Source of the DNA: Nymphalis io
Lineage: Eukaryota > Arthropoda > Insecta > Lepidoptera > Nymphalidae
Reading direction: 5' to 3'
DNA length: 64,000 nt
Assembly (NCBI RefSeq): GCF_905147045.1
Contig: NC_065903.1
Span: 3,720,001-3,784,000, forward strand
Below the pieces are notes generated by a model. The model was not told where the DNA came from. It searched no databases and worked only from the letters and a program-made list of their open reading frames with translations. The stretch's first letter is position 1. Every line of letters begins with the position of its first letter. This document shows positions 51,810 to 64,000 of the stretch, one piece after another. Position numbers and translations under genes: made by a program.

Positions 51810-51946
51810 ATGTCCTCCTGACCAATTTCGGCAACGGTGTGATTCAAAGAGAGATTAGCCAACTGTTCAGGACAAATTTTAGTGCACAAATGTGTGCGCA
51901 AGCACTCTCATAATCCGATGAGGTGGCTATCGGACACGACCACAAA
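51810..51946 (-). repeat. SINE-C fragment
   Basis: Only the distal part is present: ATGTCCTCCTGACCAATTTC, GAGAGATTAGCCAACTGTTC, CTCATAATCCGATGAGG. Confidence 0.75.
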
Positions 51947-52724
51947 GAATTGCTATATATTTATAGTTTTTTATAGGTACTTTAATATAAACTTATATAA
52001 TTAAGGATACATCTGATTTTCTTACGCTACATAGTAATTAAGATTTCGTAGAATTTTACGTGTGAATTTCTTATTTATTTGTCAATTTATGAACCTTCTT
52101 GGTCCTTTCGTTGGTCATTTGTACTAATTTATAATGGTTACGTTACGTCAATTCCAATCCGTCTTTGGTTGTGACAATGCGTTATTCCGGAATTGAGCTC
52201 GCGATCTTGTCATAAAGTTTAAAAAAGATATCTTTAATATACGTAGCTTTAATGTCTCGGGTATATTTACCTTTAAACGAGAGGTATGTGGGAATCTTGG
52301 ATGACTGTCAGACTACCCTCTTAACGCAGCGGAACCCTCTTCGGCATTGTTGGACGTCATAGCATCGCTTGCGCATAACACGTATCATTTATATATGTAA
52401 ATGTAGAATAATTAAATGCGCTTTAGTCTATAGTCTTTATAAATAGCGATTGGTTTTAAAAAGCTGTTCAAACATGCAGTTAAAATAAGTCGATATTTAC
52501 TTCAATAATATGTTTAAAGATGTTATTTTATTTTATAATCTTAATACTTGGTTATTTTATGATTTTTGAGGAAAAATTAGCATTTAACATTTATATAAAT
52601 AAAATAAAAGTATTTACGTCAACATCCAAGGTTAAGCAAGATTAAAAAATTATAATTGCTGAATTTTTTTTTGTTTCTTTTTAACTTTATTTACTTTTAA
52701 CAAACCAAGCTCGCGGGTACAAAT
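51947..52724. other. Noncoding interval
   Basis: AT-rich with a modestly GC-richer part (52280-52380). No gene, repeat family or RNA recognised. Confidence 0.35.
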
Positions 52725-52945
52725 CCGAAAACACGATTTGTTTTTTGTGTGATTAAAATTCATCTCGTGATCAGACGCTGAAAAAACATATCAATCAAAC
52801 TGCAAGTGAATGATGAAGTTCTGTCACATGTGTATTCAACAATCTGTACTGGAGTAAATAAAATAAGCCTTTAAAAAGAACTTAAGATGCTAAAGGCTTA
52901 GCAGGCTTGTGCCCAGCAGTGGGTCATTTACGGACAGTTATTTTG
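52725..52945 (+). repeat. SINE-A, decayed
   Basis: ATTCATCTCGTGATCAGACGC, CACATGTGTATTCAACAATC and GCCCAGCAGTGGGTCATT keep the SINE-A order with many changes. Confidence 0.65.
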
Positions 52946-53133
52946 TTAGAGCTTGGCGTGGTCCTGACTTAGTTGGTACCACTCGAGTGAGTAGTATCAT
53001 CTCAACACGCATAAATAATATATTAAATATGACAATAATATATTTTCCGAGCCAATTTACAAACGCGTGACACTAAATTGATAATAATAACAAATAAGCC
53101 TTATTATTTGATTACGATGATTGATACAACTTT

Positions 53134-53424
53134 TACTGGTGGTAAAGCTTTGTGCAAGCTCGTCTGGATAGGTATCACTCATTCATCAGATATTCTATCC
53201 CAAAACAGCAGTACTTGGTATTGTCGTGTTCCGGTTTGAAGGGTGAGTGAGCCAGTGTAATTACAGGCACAAGGGACATAACTTAATCTTAGTTCCCAAG
53301 GTTAGTGGTGCATTGGTGATGTAAGAAATGGTTAACATTTCTTACAATGCCAATGTCTATGGGCGTTGGTGACTACTTACCATCAGGTGGTTCATATGCT
53401 CGTTTGTCTTCTTATTCTATATAA
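53134..53424 (-). repeat. SINE-B, near full length
   Basis: From ACTGGTGGTAAAGCTTTGTG through TGTTCCGGTTTGAAGGGTGA to CTTACCATCAGGTGGTTCAT. Confidence 0.9.
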
Positions 53425-53506
53425 TATCACAATTACTGTACTCTGTAAACATCATAAGTGACAGAACAGTAAACAGTGTTGCATATTTTCGCCGTTGTCT
53501 ACTAGC

Positions 53507-53577
53507 TACCGTTTGGCGCATTGGTAACGGCTCTGGTACTATATCCGAGAAGTTGATGGTTCAAACCCCGATATACC
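53507..53577 (+). promoter_or_regulatory. tRNA-like Pol III box pair in front of a LINE
   Basis: A-box-like TGGCGCATTGG at 53514-53524 and B-box-like GGTTCAAACCC at 53558-53568, with normal tRNA spacing. Flanking acceptor arms do not pair, so it is not a working tRNA gene. The LINE ORF1 start lies 46 bases downstream. It could be a tRNA-derived leader of the element or a separate SINE head. Confidence 0.5.
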
Positions 53578-53623
53578 ATACATTTATTTTCACGATAATT
53601 TTTAAAAAGAATTAATTCAAAAG

Positions 53624-54697
53624 ATGGTTAATACATGTGAGATATGTAAGGTCATCATAGGAGTTGGGCAAAAACTTATTAAGTGCAATAGTTGTAACTA
53701 TTTGTTTCATTCCGATTGCGTTCATTTTAACAGTGATTCGAATAACGCTAGATCTTCATGTAAGTGTTCAACTTGCAAAACAAGTTCTAAAAGAGTGCAG
53801 TGTGAGTAATAAGGATATCAACACTTCATCGCATAGTAACAAGTCGCCTATACCACAAGCTACGTCAAGTAGTCGAGAAGATATGAGAAACAAAAACTTT
53901 AATAATTCAATATTAACAGAAATAAGAAACTTTCGCGCAGAAATAAATGCGAGACTCAATAAACAAGATAATGAATTCAAAAAGCTACAATCTTGTGTCA
54001 TGGAGATGAAAAATGATTTATTTGAATTACAAACAAAAGTCTTAGATGTCGAACATCAGGGCCAAAGAATCGAAAAAATAGGACAGAAATTATCTGATTT
54101 AATGTTACAAAATGAAAACTTACAAAATGAAATAAATAAAAGGGACCAAAAGGATCGTATCAATAACTTGGAGATATGCGGTGTTACACAAACTCCTAAT
54201 GTAAACCTAGCTGATACGGTATGTCTAATAGCGAAACCACGGGAGTGTCGATTCTACCCAGTGACTTAGAATGTGTATATAGGATAAAAACCAGAAAACA
54301 TCAATCCCAAATGGCACCTGTATGTGGTGAAGAACAACCCACAACTGATTTGACGTTTGCTAATATAGCTTCAACCCCAAAAGGAGAGCCGTCACGCATA
54401 TTAGTTCGTTTTAAGTGCAAGGAAATAAAAGACAAAGTAATCAGTTCAGTAAAAAATTGAAAAAAGTCAAATCAAAGGAGGCTGCTTACAACATCGGATA
54501 TAGGAAACCCATAAAATTTTCTTAAGAGATAACTTGACATTCGCAAATTAGCGTCTCCTTCGTACTGTAAAGGATAAGGCTCGCGAACGAAACTTTTCTT
54601 TTGTTTGGGTTAAAGATTGCAAAATTTTGGTGCGCAAATCAACAAAGTCAGTTGTTTTTCATATAAACTCCATACGCGACATTAGTCGTTTTAAATT
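53624..54697 (+). pseudogene. Broken ORF1 of a CR1/Jockey-group LINE (PHD finger, coiled coil)
   Basis: Starts with a Cys/His-rich PHD-like finger (CEICKVIIG, CNSCNYLFHSDC, CKCSTCK), then after a frameshift near 53800 a coiled coil (about 53900-54150), then INNLEICGVTQTPNVNLAD and a basic RNA-binding-like part. ORF1 proteins of several LINE clades have this plan. More shifts or stops occur near 54200, 54460 and 54525; peptides such as RNFSFVWVKDCKILVRKSTK continue to 54690. In the element it would bind the RNA; here it is inactive. Confidence 0.75.
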
Positions 54698-54879
54698 ATG
54701 ACTTTCTTTTATAATCTATGTTTATTGCGAAAATACTATGATAGCAGAAATAAAAAAATATTGTAATCTTTTTGGTACTTTTAGAGACAATTGCGAAATT
54801 GATATCGTTCAATTAAAATATAATGTAATTATTATTATGAGGAAAATATTTCATGCAAACATTTTAAGAAGGAAAAGTT

Positions 54880-55293
54880 ATGGTATCACACACTATAAAA
54901 TATTTTGATCCAGACATAATTTCTATCACGGAAACATGGCTATCCGAGAATGTCACGCTAAAAAATTACAATATCCCAGGCTATAATTTTTTTCATGAAC
55001 CACGATCAGGTTCGCAATCTAGAGGAGGAGGAGTAGGCGCATATATACGTTCAAATTTGAGAGTAAAAGTATTGCCTGTAGATTCTTCGGCACTTGAGCA
55101 ACAGTGGTTTGAAATTAAGATTAAAAGATGCCTAATTGCTGTAGGAGTTATCTACCGACTTCCCAAATTTAGTTTTAGCACATTTATATCTACGCTAGAT
55201 GACAATCTATCATTTTTAACATCAAAATATGAATACGTATTTGTAACTGGTGACATAAACATTGATTTAAATTCGCATGGATATACTATATGA
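54880..55293 (+). pseudogene. APE-type endonuclease part of LINE ORF2, truncated
   Basis: 137 residues with endonuclease landmarks in order: DIISITETWLSEN, a Gly-rich SRGGGVGAYIRSN, and VTGDINIDL. No reverse-transcriptase domain follows; the sequence runs straight into a 3'UTR-like stretch. So ORF2 has lost everything after the endonuclease. Confidence 0.8.
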
Positions 55294-55495
55294 TATGCAT
55301 AAACTTTTACTGCACTGAATGTAGCGTTTGTGTTGGCAGCATATGTACAAGGCGTAGACTGAAAAGCAGCCTAGCTGAGACTACGACCTTTTCACCAAAT
55401 TATGATATTGTTCTCTTTTTTTATGGTTTTGTACCTTAATTTTTTTGTCTTTGTTTCTTTTTGGAGAATAAAGTTATTTATTATTATTATAAAAA
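55294..55495 (+). mobile_element. Probable LINE 3'UTR and tail
   Basis: Contains AGCTGAGACTACGACCTTTT, AATAAAG and a terminal TTATTATTATT run followed by A's. Placed directly after the endonuclease piece, it suggests the middle of the element was lost. Confidence 0.55.
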
Positions 55496-55506
55496 AAACT
55501 TGTTTT

Positions 55507-55674
55507 ACGTGCTTTCCGAGGCACGGGATTGTACACACTTCCAGCTCCGGGCTGCTACTGAGAATTTTCTGACAGGAAAACCCAGTTACTTTTTATTGGC
55601 CCGACCGGGAAATTGAACCCAGGACCTCTGGGTCAGCGGCCTTATATCTATCCACTAGACCAACGAGGCAGTCG
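55507..55674 (-). repeat. SINE-C, head half only
   Basis: Keeps the tRNA-like head on the minus strand (GCCTCGTTGGTCTAGTGGAT, GGTTCAATTTCCCGGTCGG) and the first part of the body, ending at the GTGCTTTCCGAGGCACGG block. Lies twelve bases beyond the LINE tail. Confidence 0.85.
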
Positions 55675-55872
55675 AACGATACTACATACGACGATACGAT
55701 ATATATTCATAATACAGCGATTAATTTGGTCAAAAGTATTATGTTGTGTTATTTTGCAATATTTTGTTTTTGACATTAATATGTTCTTGATGTATTCCGA
55801 CACTATACATTACAATCACTTCAATATATTTCTCGGGAAAACAATGATTATATACGAGTATATATTAATAAT

Positions 55873-56133
55873 GTGATAGAACGGACAAATGGGCCACCTG
55901 ATGGTAATTGGTCACCACCACCCACAGATATTGTCGCTATAAGATTTAATCGCCAATGTGCCACCAACCTCGGGCCATCTTAATTAGATGTTATGTCACT
56001 TATGCCTGGCTCACATTGGCTCACTTAAAGTTCAAACCGGAATACAACAATATTAAGTATTGATGTTTAGCTGAATATCTGATGAGTGGGTGGTACGTAC
56101 TCAGACGGGCTTGCACAAAGCCCTACCTAGTAA
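55873..56133 (+). repeat. SINE-B copy
   Basis: From ACGGACAAATGGGCCACCTG to ACGGGCTTGCACAAAGCCCT. It has lost part of the CTTCTGTTTTGCGG block. Confidence 0.9.
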
Positions 56134-56880
56134 AATTTGTAAAAAATATTTAGTATTCGTACAATAATACTATTTATAACTGAACTTTACCGCTTCTACA
56201 CAATATAGCTTCTCTATTTATATATAATTGTCGTTTTTCCTTTTTATGAGCGTAATTATGTGAATGAATATAACTTTGCTTTTGTGGATTAAAAATAAAC
56301 AAAGAACACATTTCAATCCTAGTCTGACCGCGACAAAAACTAGTACTATAACAAGACTAGCAGAGAAGTGACCCAACTCAACAAGGTCGGAATTTAAAAT
56401 TAAATACAAGGCAGACGTGTATAAAACTAGGTATGAGAGATATGAACCGTTAACCCAGATTGTACTAAGAGAATACAACGAAAACATAACAGGCGTGAGT
56501 ACCACGATCTCTCACTATCGTTTGTCAAAATGACACCGATATGATTATTTCGTCGAGCCGCCGTTCACCGCTAAATACACTGTCAATTATCACAGTCAAT
56601 CATCAGCTATATAAAAACACATATAAAAAAGTACGTTTTTTGCTGACTGTATTTATCATTTCTATGAAGAATTTTCTTTAGAAATAATATTAGTGGATTG
56701 GCAATTATCGAAACAGAATTTATATACTTGCTTGGCTTGGCTATTTATATTCTTTTACGTATTTCATACGCAATATGTTAAAAGAGTTTGTCATTCGGAT
56801 CCGCAATGCGCAGAGATTGCGTTTAATTTTTCATCCGCATAAAATTCATCTGCAATAGAAATTACAAACCAAAATAGTTT
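56134..56880. other. Upstream flank of candidate promoter
   Basis: No gene or repeat recognised; composition shifts from AT-rich toward the GC-rich block at 56940. Confidence 0.35.
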
Positions 56881-56929
56881 CGGTAGGCTCTTGAATTGCG
56901 ACAAACATTTTTACAGTTGCCATGCAACT

Positions 56930-57355
56930 AGATATTCTGCAAGGAAATCGCTGAGGTTGCGTTGCGAAACGGGCGAGCGCGGCGAAGGTGAAGGTATCGC
57001 TTCGCGCCAGTCGCTTGATCGAGAGAGAGGCAAGCGCACGACGCTTGCGCGAGTGCGTGCACTGATAGCCGTCCCATAGCCGCCGCGCGCGCAACTACCG
57101 ACCTATCTATATTACATATTTTTCTTCCTTAAAATTTACCTGATTTAAGTGGCATAATTAAAGTGCGAACAAACTGTGTCAGTGGTTGTGTTCGACTTTT
57201 TTAGTGAGTGCTAATAAGAATTTTTTTCTCATTATTTGACATACATATGACGTGTAACGGTGTGGAGATCTGACGATCCATCGACTCGCTAAATCTGTGT
57301 GTTTGTGTATCTCGGAACAGTGTGCCGGAATTTTAACGGACTTGCCTAAGCGGAG
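56930..57355 (+). promoter_or_regulatory. Candidate promoter and noncoding first exon of a gene to the right
   Basis: A CpG-rich block (56940-57095, with CGAGCGCGGCG and CCGCCGCGCGCGC) stands out from the AT-rich surroundings. An arthropod Inr-like TCAGT lies at 57179-57183, and a GC-richer leader runs to CTAAGCGGAG followed by a strong donor GTAAGA at 57356. A nine-codon upstream frame (57247-57273) is present, but no coding start. I infer a 5'UTR exon of about 175 bases whose next exon is beyond 64 kb. Host gene unknown. Confidence 0.5.
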
Positions 57356-60300
57356 GTAAGAACGGATGTTTACAGTTACGCTTTATTGTATAACTCGAGA
57401 AAGCACTCTTATAATAAGTTTATGACGCATTTCATTATCTTTCATAATAACATTATCATTGCATTAGCTTCTGTGACTTAAGTTAACTAAGTTTATTAGT
57501 ATTAATATCTTGGTGTTTATGTTTCTTGTGAAAGGTCTCGTGGTGAAATGCGTTCAGCTGCAATGCCATGATGAAAGTTTCAATTAAAAAACGATAATCG
57601 TTAGCGCTGAAGCAAAAAGTTCTTGTAACGGCTCGTATTTTAAAGTTATTGTTCCAAAAACTTTAACGCTCATAATGTTCGTGTGGCGTTTTGAATATTC
57701 ATATGTTTCATAGACCGTAACGAAAATGTTAGGGAAAAACGGTTTAGAAACGGGTTTGCGTCCAGAATAAACAATGCAACTGGTGAAAAGGTCCCTGACT
57801 CATCTCGCGTACCGTGCGCGTGTCCTAAGGCTTTTGTTCGGAATATATTTACCTTTTAAATAAGATGCACATCATTCTATAGGCAGGCGGGAGAACGTTA
57901 GAATTTTTATTCGATCGAAAAATGTATGTTTCTTTGTTTTATAATATATTTCACACTAGGATTGAAATTTAAATTGACGCGTTTATTTGTTAAAGGAAAA
58001 ATTATAATATATAGTAAATGTAGGCAGATAATTCACTTCAGAATAACAAATACCCACTTTTATGTTTAAGTACGTGCTACGAGAAAAATACTATTAACGT
58101 ATAACATTAACTTTTAACTTTTATTCGTTTTTAAACTGCTCGGCGATTCGCAATACAATCGCAATTATTTTAATCCAATTCGTTATTTTTTTTATTAAAG
58201 AGAGTATCTTATTGAACTGTTGTAAATAATATCAATGACTTAGAGTATTTCCATGTGCTGATAATAGTCATTGTTGGAGAGCTTTTATATATAATATGCA
58301 CCTAAGTTGTTTGGCTTTCCACGAGTTTCACGCCAAAACTGGAGCATCCTCAGGAAGTGGTTTCTTGTCGCCATTGCAAAAAATACAGCGGAAGGAAATC
58401 ATGACAACAGATAAAGCTATGTTTTAACTTTTTTTTATTTAACGTCATTAAATACTCATCCATTTGGATTATAATTATGTATATATGCATATTTTTATTA
58501 TTAGTATCTTAAATATTCGTCTCTCATATTATATTTAAAATGTCAAGATATTTAATTATTGATTTCATTACGTCACTGTCATGTCACAAGTGATCTTGAG
58601 ATGTTTATAATGATTATTACAAAGAAAAAGTTATTAAAAAAATATTAGAAACAGGACGCATAGCACAATAAAAAACACTACACAACGGACATACTAATTG
58701 TGTAGTAAGACATCAATGAAGATTATGTGTATAATTTTTGAAAATCGATTTCATTTACTCAATCAGGAATGTGTATGTTCTTAACTTAATATAATTTCTA
58801 TAATATTAATAATAATTTGTCATGTCCAAGTGACGACGTGATATTACGAATGAGATACGACTGATGGCGGCGTGAATATATAAGATATCTCTTAGAATGA
58901 GTGACTGAATATTTCTCTTAAAGAGAATAAACCTTTTTTTTTTATTTAAATGTCCTTATAAATAATTTACGATTCAATAAAATAAAGGTACAGCTTTATT
59001 GATACAAAAATAAATACGTTGTTGTGTTAAACTTGTTTTAGTAGCTATCAAATACAAACTCCACTTCGAGAGAATTAAATAACTAGAATTGTCGGTTACA
59101 TTTTTTTCTGAATTCATGATCTCAGCTATAAATAAGTCACCTTAATAAGATGCAATTATATATATAGGAATATTACATGATACAATTGAATGAATTCTTA
59201 AGAAACTGTTTATATATGTTTTTATAATTAATTTTTATTGGCGATGATTCGATCCGTCTTTTTATATAGTTATTCGCGTTTTGTGTCTTATTTTATATTC
59301 AATTAAGCGCTTTAAAAATGTTTAACATTAGGCGGAATTCAATGAAAATAAATTCAAAGGATTATTTTAAATATACTTTAAGATATAATGAGGTTTTAAT
59401 AAATACATCGAAACACAATTCTAAACAATAAGAATTACAAATTTGCTCTAATTGTTATTTAAAAAAAAAACATGAGCTTCGAACATAACACCTTCTTTTT
59501 TGAAGTATAAATATATAAGTGATATATAAGTATAGTATATATAGTAGTATAGTAATATGATATACTCATATTGCACTTATAAATATATTCTAACATTAAA
59601 TAATGCAGCAACATTATATGTATAAACGTTCAAGGAATAATCTATAAATTTTAATTCATGTGGTTATATATTTTCTAAGTTAATATATAATAATATAACG
59701 CTGAAGCAGTTAATGTCACTTGACCCATAGCATATTATATATTAAATACATTATGAGGTACGATAAAATATATTGCGAACATGTTTGTATACACGACTTT
59801 ATGAAAATTTTGCAATCAGTGATGACATCGAACGGGTTACGTAGTTAAGTGATTGAGTTTTGTTAATGTATCTTTTGGCGTATTTCAGCTTTCAAAGGTC
59901 AAAGACTACGAAATTAAGCAATTTTAAATATTACTCTGTTCTCATCCGTTTCAAGGTTATTTCGTTTTTTCTTCTTCGATGATATCAACAGTGATGTGCG
60001 AATTTGATTGTTATCTAATTATAATGTTGTATGAAAGTAGTAGTAAATAGCCGAAGGTAATTTACTGGAAGGCTTACTTGATTAAAAAATAAACTATTAA
60101 TAATTACTAGTCTAATAGATAATAAATACTACAAAATAAAATAAAAAATCGAACGTTTTTTTTTTTAAATTCAAGTTGTGTCTTAAAAGCTTTTATGGAA
60201 TGTAGATTCTACAAACAAGAGTTGTCATTAACAATAATTATCAATTTTAATGTATTGTGTATACGATAATTATTTATAAACTTAATTGTTATAGCATTTA

Positions 60301-62060
60301 TATATAAACAAAACAATATCAAAAGATAGTTTATACGTATAGGTATTTATACGCGAAATCAACGTTTTAATTTATAATTATAATATGCACATATAGTAAG
60401 TACTTATATCTCAGCAAACATAGTCAATGTATGAAGTTTCTGGAGCTTGTAATAAATATATGTGTTAGCTTCGTGGGTGTTTTCCTCAGTCGGGGTTCGA
60501 AATACAAGAAACGTGCAGTTCGAACGAATATCATGAATATATGTAACAAGTTTTCCTCTTAGTAAGAAAATAATCGTATCTATACTAATCTTATAAATTT
60601 CGAAAGTAACTCTGTCATTCTGTTATGCTTTCACGGCTAAACTAGTAAGCTGATTTTATTTAAATCAGCTTTTTTTTTTGTATGAATTTGGTATGAAGCA
60701 AGCAAGCCCAAGCAAGAATAGAGGCTATTTCTTCTACCTAACGTCTACACTCCTCTCTTAAAACGTAGGCGAAATCTAATATACGATAATTTCGCATTAT
60801 TATTTATTGATTACGAATTTTATGATATAAATACAAAATAAAATAAATATAACTTAAGGTTACTTGATCATAATGTGACTAAGAGGAAAATTTAATCAGA
60901 AAAAGATAAATCAAATCACACATGTAGGTACTAAATAAATACATATATGGTTTACTTTACAACACGTTATTTATAATTTATTTGATAAATACGGTTTAAG
61001 TGTAGTGTTTTTGTCTATGTATAAATGTGTTATTCCTTTATTAAATGTATTAATTATTCCACGTAAAAGACTAATTTTATTAGTCAATCCAAATATATAT
61101 ATATTTTTTATTATTATAGCAAGGACATATTTTTACAAGCTTTTTAAAACTTTATTTGTGCATATGTGTAGGTCAAATATTGCAGCTGTATTTTATATCA
61201 ATTCCACTCAGATCGAGTTGAAAGTGTATTCACACTTTAAGCACAACGCCGTTATTATTTATCGGTTCGAAAACATTAATTAAAATAATAACCAAAAGTT
61301 GGCTCATAAGCTTGCCATTGTCGCTCAGCGCTGAAACTATTGTTAATTAAAACGAGCCTTCTGTGATAAAGTAACAAGTATACTATTTTTCGGTATATCT
61401 AAAATATATATATATAATTTTGTTGCTAAAATTTTGTCATTTTATTACCACGTCAGGATTGAACCTGCTGTATTTATAACACATTTTATTCATTAACATC
61501 TCTTTAAATTTCATTCAGCAATTTATTGTAATCACTAGTTTTCCAATAAGGTATAATTTTAATGACATTACGACGCAAAACTGGTTTTATGTTCATTGTT
61601 GGGCCATACGGCCATACGCCTCTGTAGATAAATTGGGTCGATGTTGACCATGAGTCAGACCATATCGTGAAAGCGAACATGTTAAGACAAGTTACGTATA
61701 AATATTATAAACAAACATTTGGTACCACAAGTCAATGATGGTGAAAAAACTAGCCGTTTATTTATTATATTATCAAATGGACATACATTAATAATAATTA
61801 ATTGAATCTTTGATGTATAATCTCATCTTTATTTATGTGTAATGTACTTGAACTAAACGCGGAAGTCAAGCTTTAATTTTTATAATTGTAAACTAAAAAC
61901 TTTTACGCTTAATGCTCGATCTCATAGAAATATATTGAAAATCTTACGGTGATACGATTTTGACGCGTGTATCCCTTAATGATCATTGTCTATACCAATG
62001 ATATATCGCGTATCAATTCAATGGAGTATTATGTCGAGAGCTTCTAGAATATTCTAGAAT

Positions 62061-62158
62061 AACCTGCATGTGTCTCATGAAATTCTGCCGTATGTAAACA
62101 CACCAACTGGCATTGTGCCGTGTTAGAATAAACTCCAAACATTTTCCTCGAGAGAAGA
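62061..62158 (+). repeat. SINE-A fragment, decayed
   Basis: AACCTGCATGTGTCTCATGA, ATTCTGCCGTATG and AACTCCAAACATTTTCCTCG follow the family order. Confidence 0.6.
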
Positions 62159-63093
62159 TCTTTGACCAGTAAGACAATTGCACAATACTTTTTTTCATTT
62201 GCAAAAAACTTCAGCGTCTAATTTTCAAGTCACCTAATATCATAACACGAACATAGTAGTGTTTTATAGAAATTTCACAATCCATAAAAGTCATTCGTTG
62301 ACGTCGGAACATTATAATCGAATCAGAAAACTTGTTCACAAGTTTTCTACATATCAAAGTCACGATATATTCTTATTGGTACGATATTCGTCGCATGTCT
62401 CCATACATTGTCTTCGCTTATCGTATTTTTATAATACGGTGTAATAACAAAGGGAGGGAATATCAAGAATATCAAGTTAGTGTAAACAGATGGATGTGAA
62501 AGTTGATAAGGCATGTTTACAATGTCGTTTGATATGTAAAACTTTGTTCTCACCTTAGATTATATTTTTTTATCAAAAAGCGTCTTTGCATGTATCAGAC
62601 GATTTATGGTTTGTGTAAACTTACCCTAAGTTAATTTGTTTAGGCATAGCGTGTACAATTTATTTTACAAGCGTGACATATGTAAGTTGTAGACATTTTT
62701 TAAATATTTATTTGAATATAATCTATACTTACATATGAAGCTGAAGAGTTTGTTTGAACGCGCTTATCTCAAGACCTAACAGTTACAAGCCCATTTATTG
62801 AGAAAGGTTATGAAGTATTTAACATCGAGCTGCGACCCACGGGGGCGGAGCAGTAAAGTTTAACGAAACCGCGCAAGCCAGTTAATATTATAATAAAGTA
62901 TAAAATAATGAATTATATATAAAATAATGAATTAAAAAAATTATAAAAAATAAAATCTTTGAAAAAAATTCTACTTAAATCTACATAAGCTGCTTAACTA
63001 AATGTTAAAGATCATTGTTTATAAATAATAAATATTTTATGAATATTATATAGTAAAGTTTTGTACAACTTACTATGTATATAATCAAAAATT

Positions 63094-63330
63094 GAGATCT
63101 AAAATGGCCCAGTGGATTGAGTAAATTTTACCTGAATGATTCAAATCCGGGCGAGCACTGCGAAATTTTGGTCGTGTTCGACGGTTCATCGACGGAAGGG
63201 AATTACAATTTCTTTAATTAAAAATCTGTCACATGTATATCCCACCAACCCGCATCAAGGCAGCGGAGGCTTCCTTAAAAGGAGAGGAGACATTAGCGTC
63301 ACAGTGGGACAATTAAATGCTGTTACTTTG
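63094..63330 (+). repeat. SINE-A, decayed, with recognisable head
   Basis: Starts GATCTAAAATGGCCCAGTGG; B-box-like GATTCAAATCCGGGCGAGCA; ends AGCGTCACAGTGGGAC. Old copy. Confidence 0.7.
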
Positions 63331-64000
63331 TTTTTAAAATAATATATTTTGGAATATAAAATAATAATAAATCCAAAGATATAATACCAAAAAAAACATC
63401 TGACCTCGCTTTTATAAATGGATTTTATAAGAGAGTATCTCGACATTATATTGCCTAGATTTTATATTATCTAGAGTTGCGGCGTGTGATTGCAGTGTCG
63501 GCGATGGACACGTTTTTATCTTTTTAATATGTCCAAACGTGCTGTATTCCTCGAATGCGTTCAAACGCGTCAAAAACTATCGAATGTATTTTATAACTAT
63601 TCAAAACATTTGAATTTAATAGGAAAAATTTTATAAAAAAATAAAATTAATAATTATTAGGAGGATCCGGTAATATTCATTATGTTTTCTGACATTGATT
63701 ATGTTGAATGCGTTCTTGCACGAAATCTTAACAATGCAAGGCATTTCATTGTAGAATTATGACGGCTATAATGAAGTAAATTTCATCGTTTTTTTAAATG
63801 TTTAACATAAATAAAATATTTTTGTAGAGCCGTTAATAAGGGGTTCTTAATTATTTGAACAAATAAAATTAGTGACCATAACATTACGATATAAATAATT
63901 TAACAGGGAATTATTTTATTACATGCAGTGCTGTTTTATTTGTTACGTCAAAATCATGTTTTTTCATTAAAAATTAATATAATAATTATGTAGCTAAATT

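Larger units (their letters stand above)
57356..64000. other. Probable first intron, no coding sequence seen
   Basis: AT-rich with frames no longer than expected by chance. It contains a dispersed repeat fragment at 60583-60770 (ACTAATCTTATAAATTTCGA) and two decayed SINE-A copies. No RNA gene recognised. Confidence 0.45.

Noticed and set aside
53507..53577. Functional tRNA gene
   Set aside because: The boxes are good, but the acceptor and T arms do not pair.

Overview
This window is nuclear DNA from an insect, almost certainly a lepidopteran and probably a butterfly. It is AT-rich, has short GT-AG introns, and carries three dispersed SINE-like families plus RTE-type and CR1/Jockey-type LINE remnants. 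Its genes have clear animal orthologues. Nothing in it is bacterial or viral.

Layout. Positions 1-7186 (+) hold the last ten exons of a Tonsoku-like (TONSL) replication-repair gene whose start lies left of the window. Positions 8085-11384 (+) hold a complete eight-exon UTP6 gene (U3 snoRNP / small-subunit processome). Positions 11662-12549 (-) hold an intronless MTCH2 (mitochondrial outer-membrane carrier homologue), tail-to-tail with UTP6. Positions 13546-36948 (-) hold a large neurexin-superfamily gene, best matched to axotactin. I rebuilt it as 29 coding exons with continuous phase, about 1,839 residues: signal peptide, six laminin-G domains, four EGF modules, one fibrinogen-like region, one membrane helix and an acidic cytoplasmic tail. 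A further upstream 5'UTR exon is implied by an acceptor at 36972-36973. From 37 kb to 57 kb there is no recognisable host coding gene, only repeats, including a decayed LINE at 53.6-55.5 kb. At 56.9-57.4 kb there is a GC-rich block with an Inr-like TCAGT and a clean splice donor. It looks like the promoter and noncoding first exon of a + strand gene whose remainder lies beyond 64 kb.

The neighbouring genes (replication repair, rRNA processing, mitochondrial outer membrane, neuron-glia adhesion) have unrelated functions, as expected for animal synteny; there is no operon-like system.

The most unusual structure is a 979-bp, 95-bp-unit minisatellite (16587-17565). It has copied the 3' end of an axotactin-like coding exon together with its 5' splice site, giving ten identical donors in a row just before the membrane-spanning exon. 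Each unit has an in-frame stop just past its donor, so intron retention or use of a decoy donor would give a soluble protein without the membrane helix.
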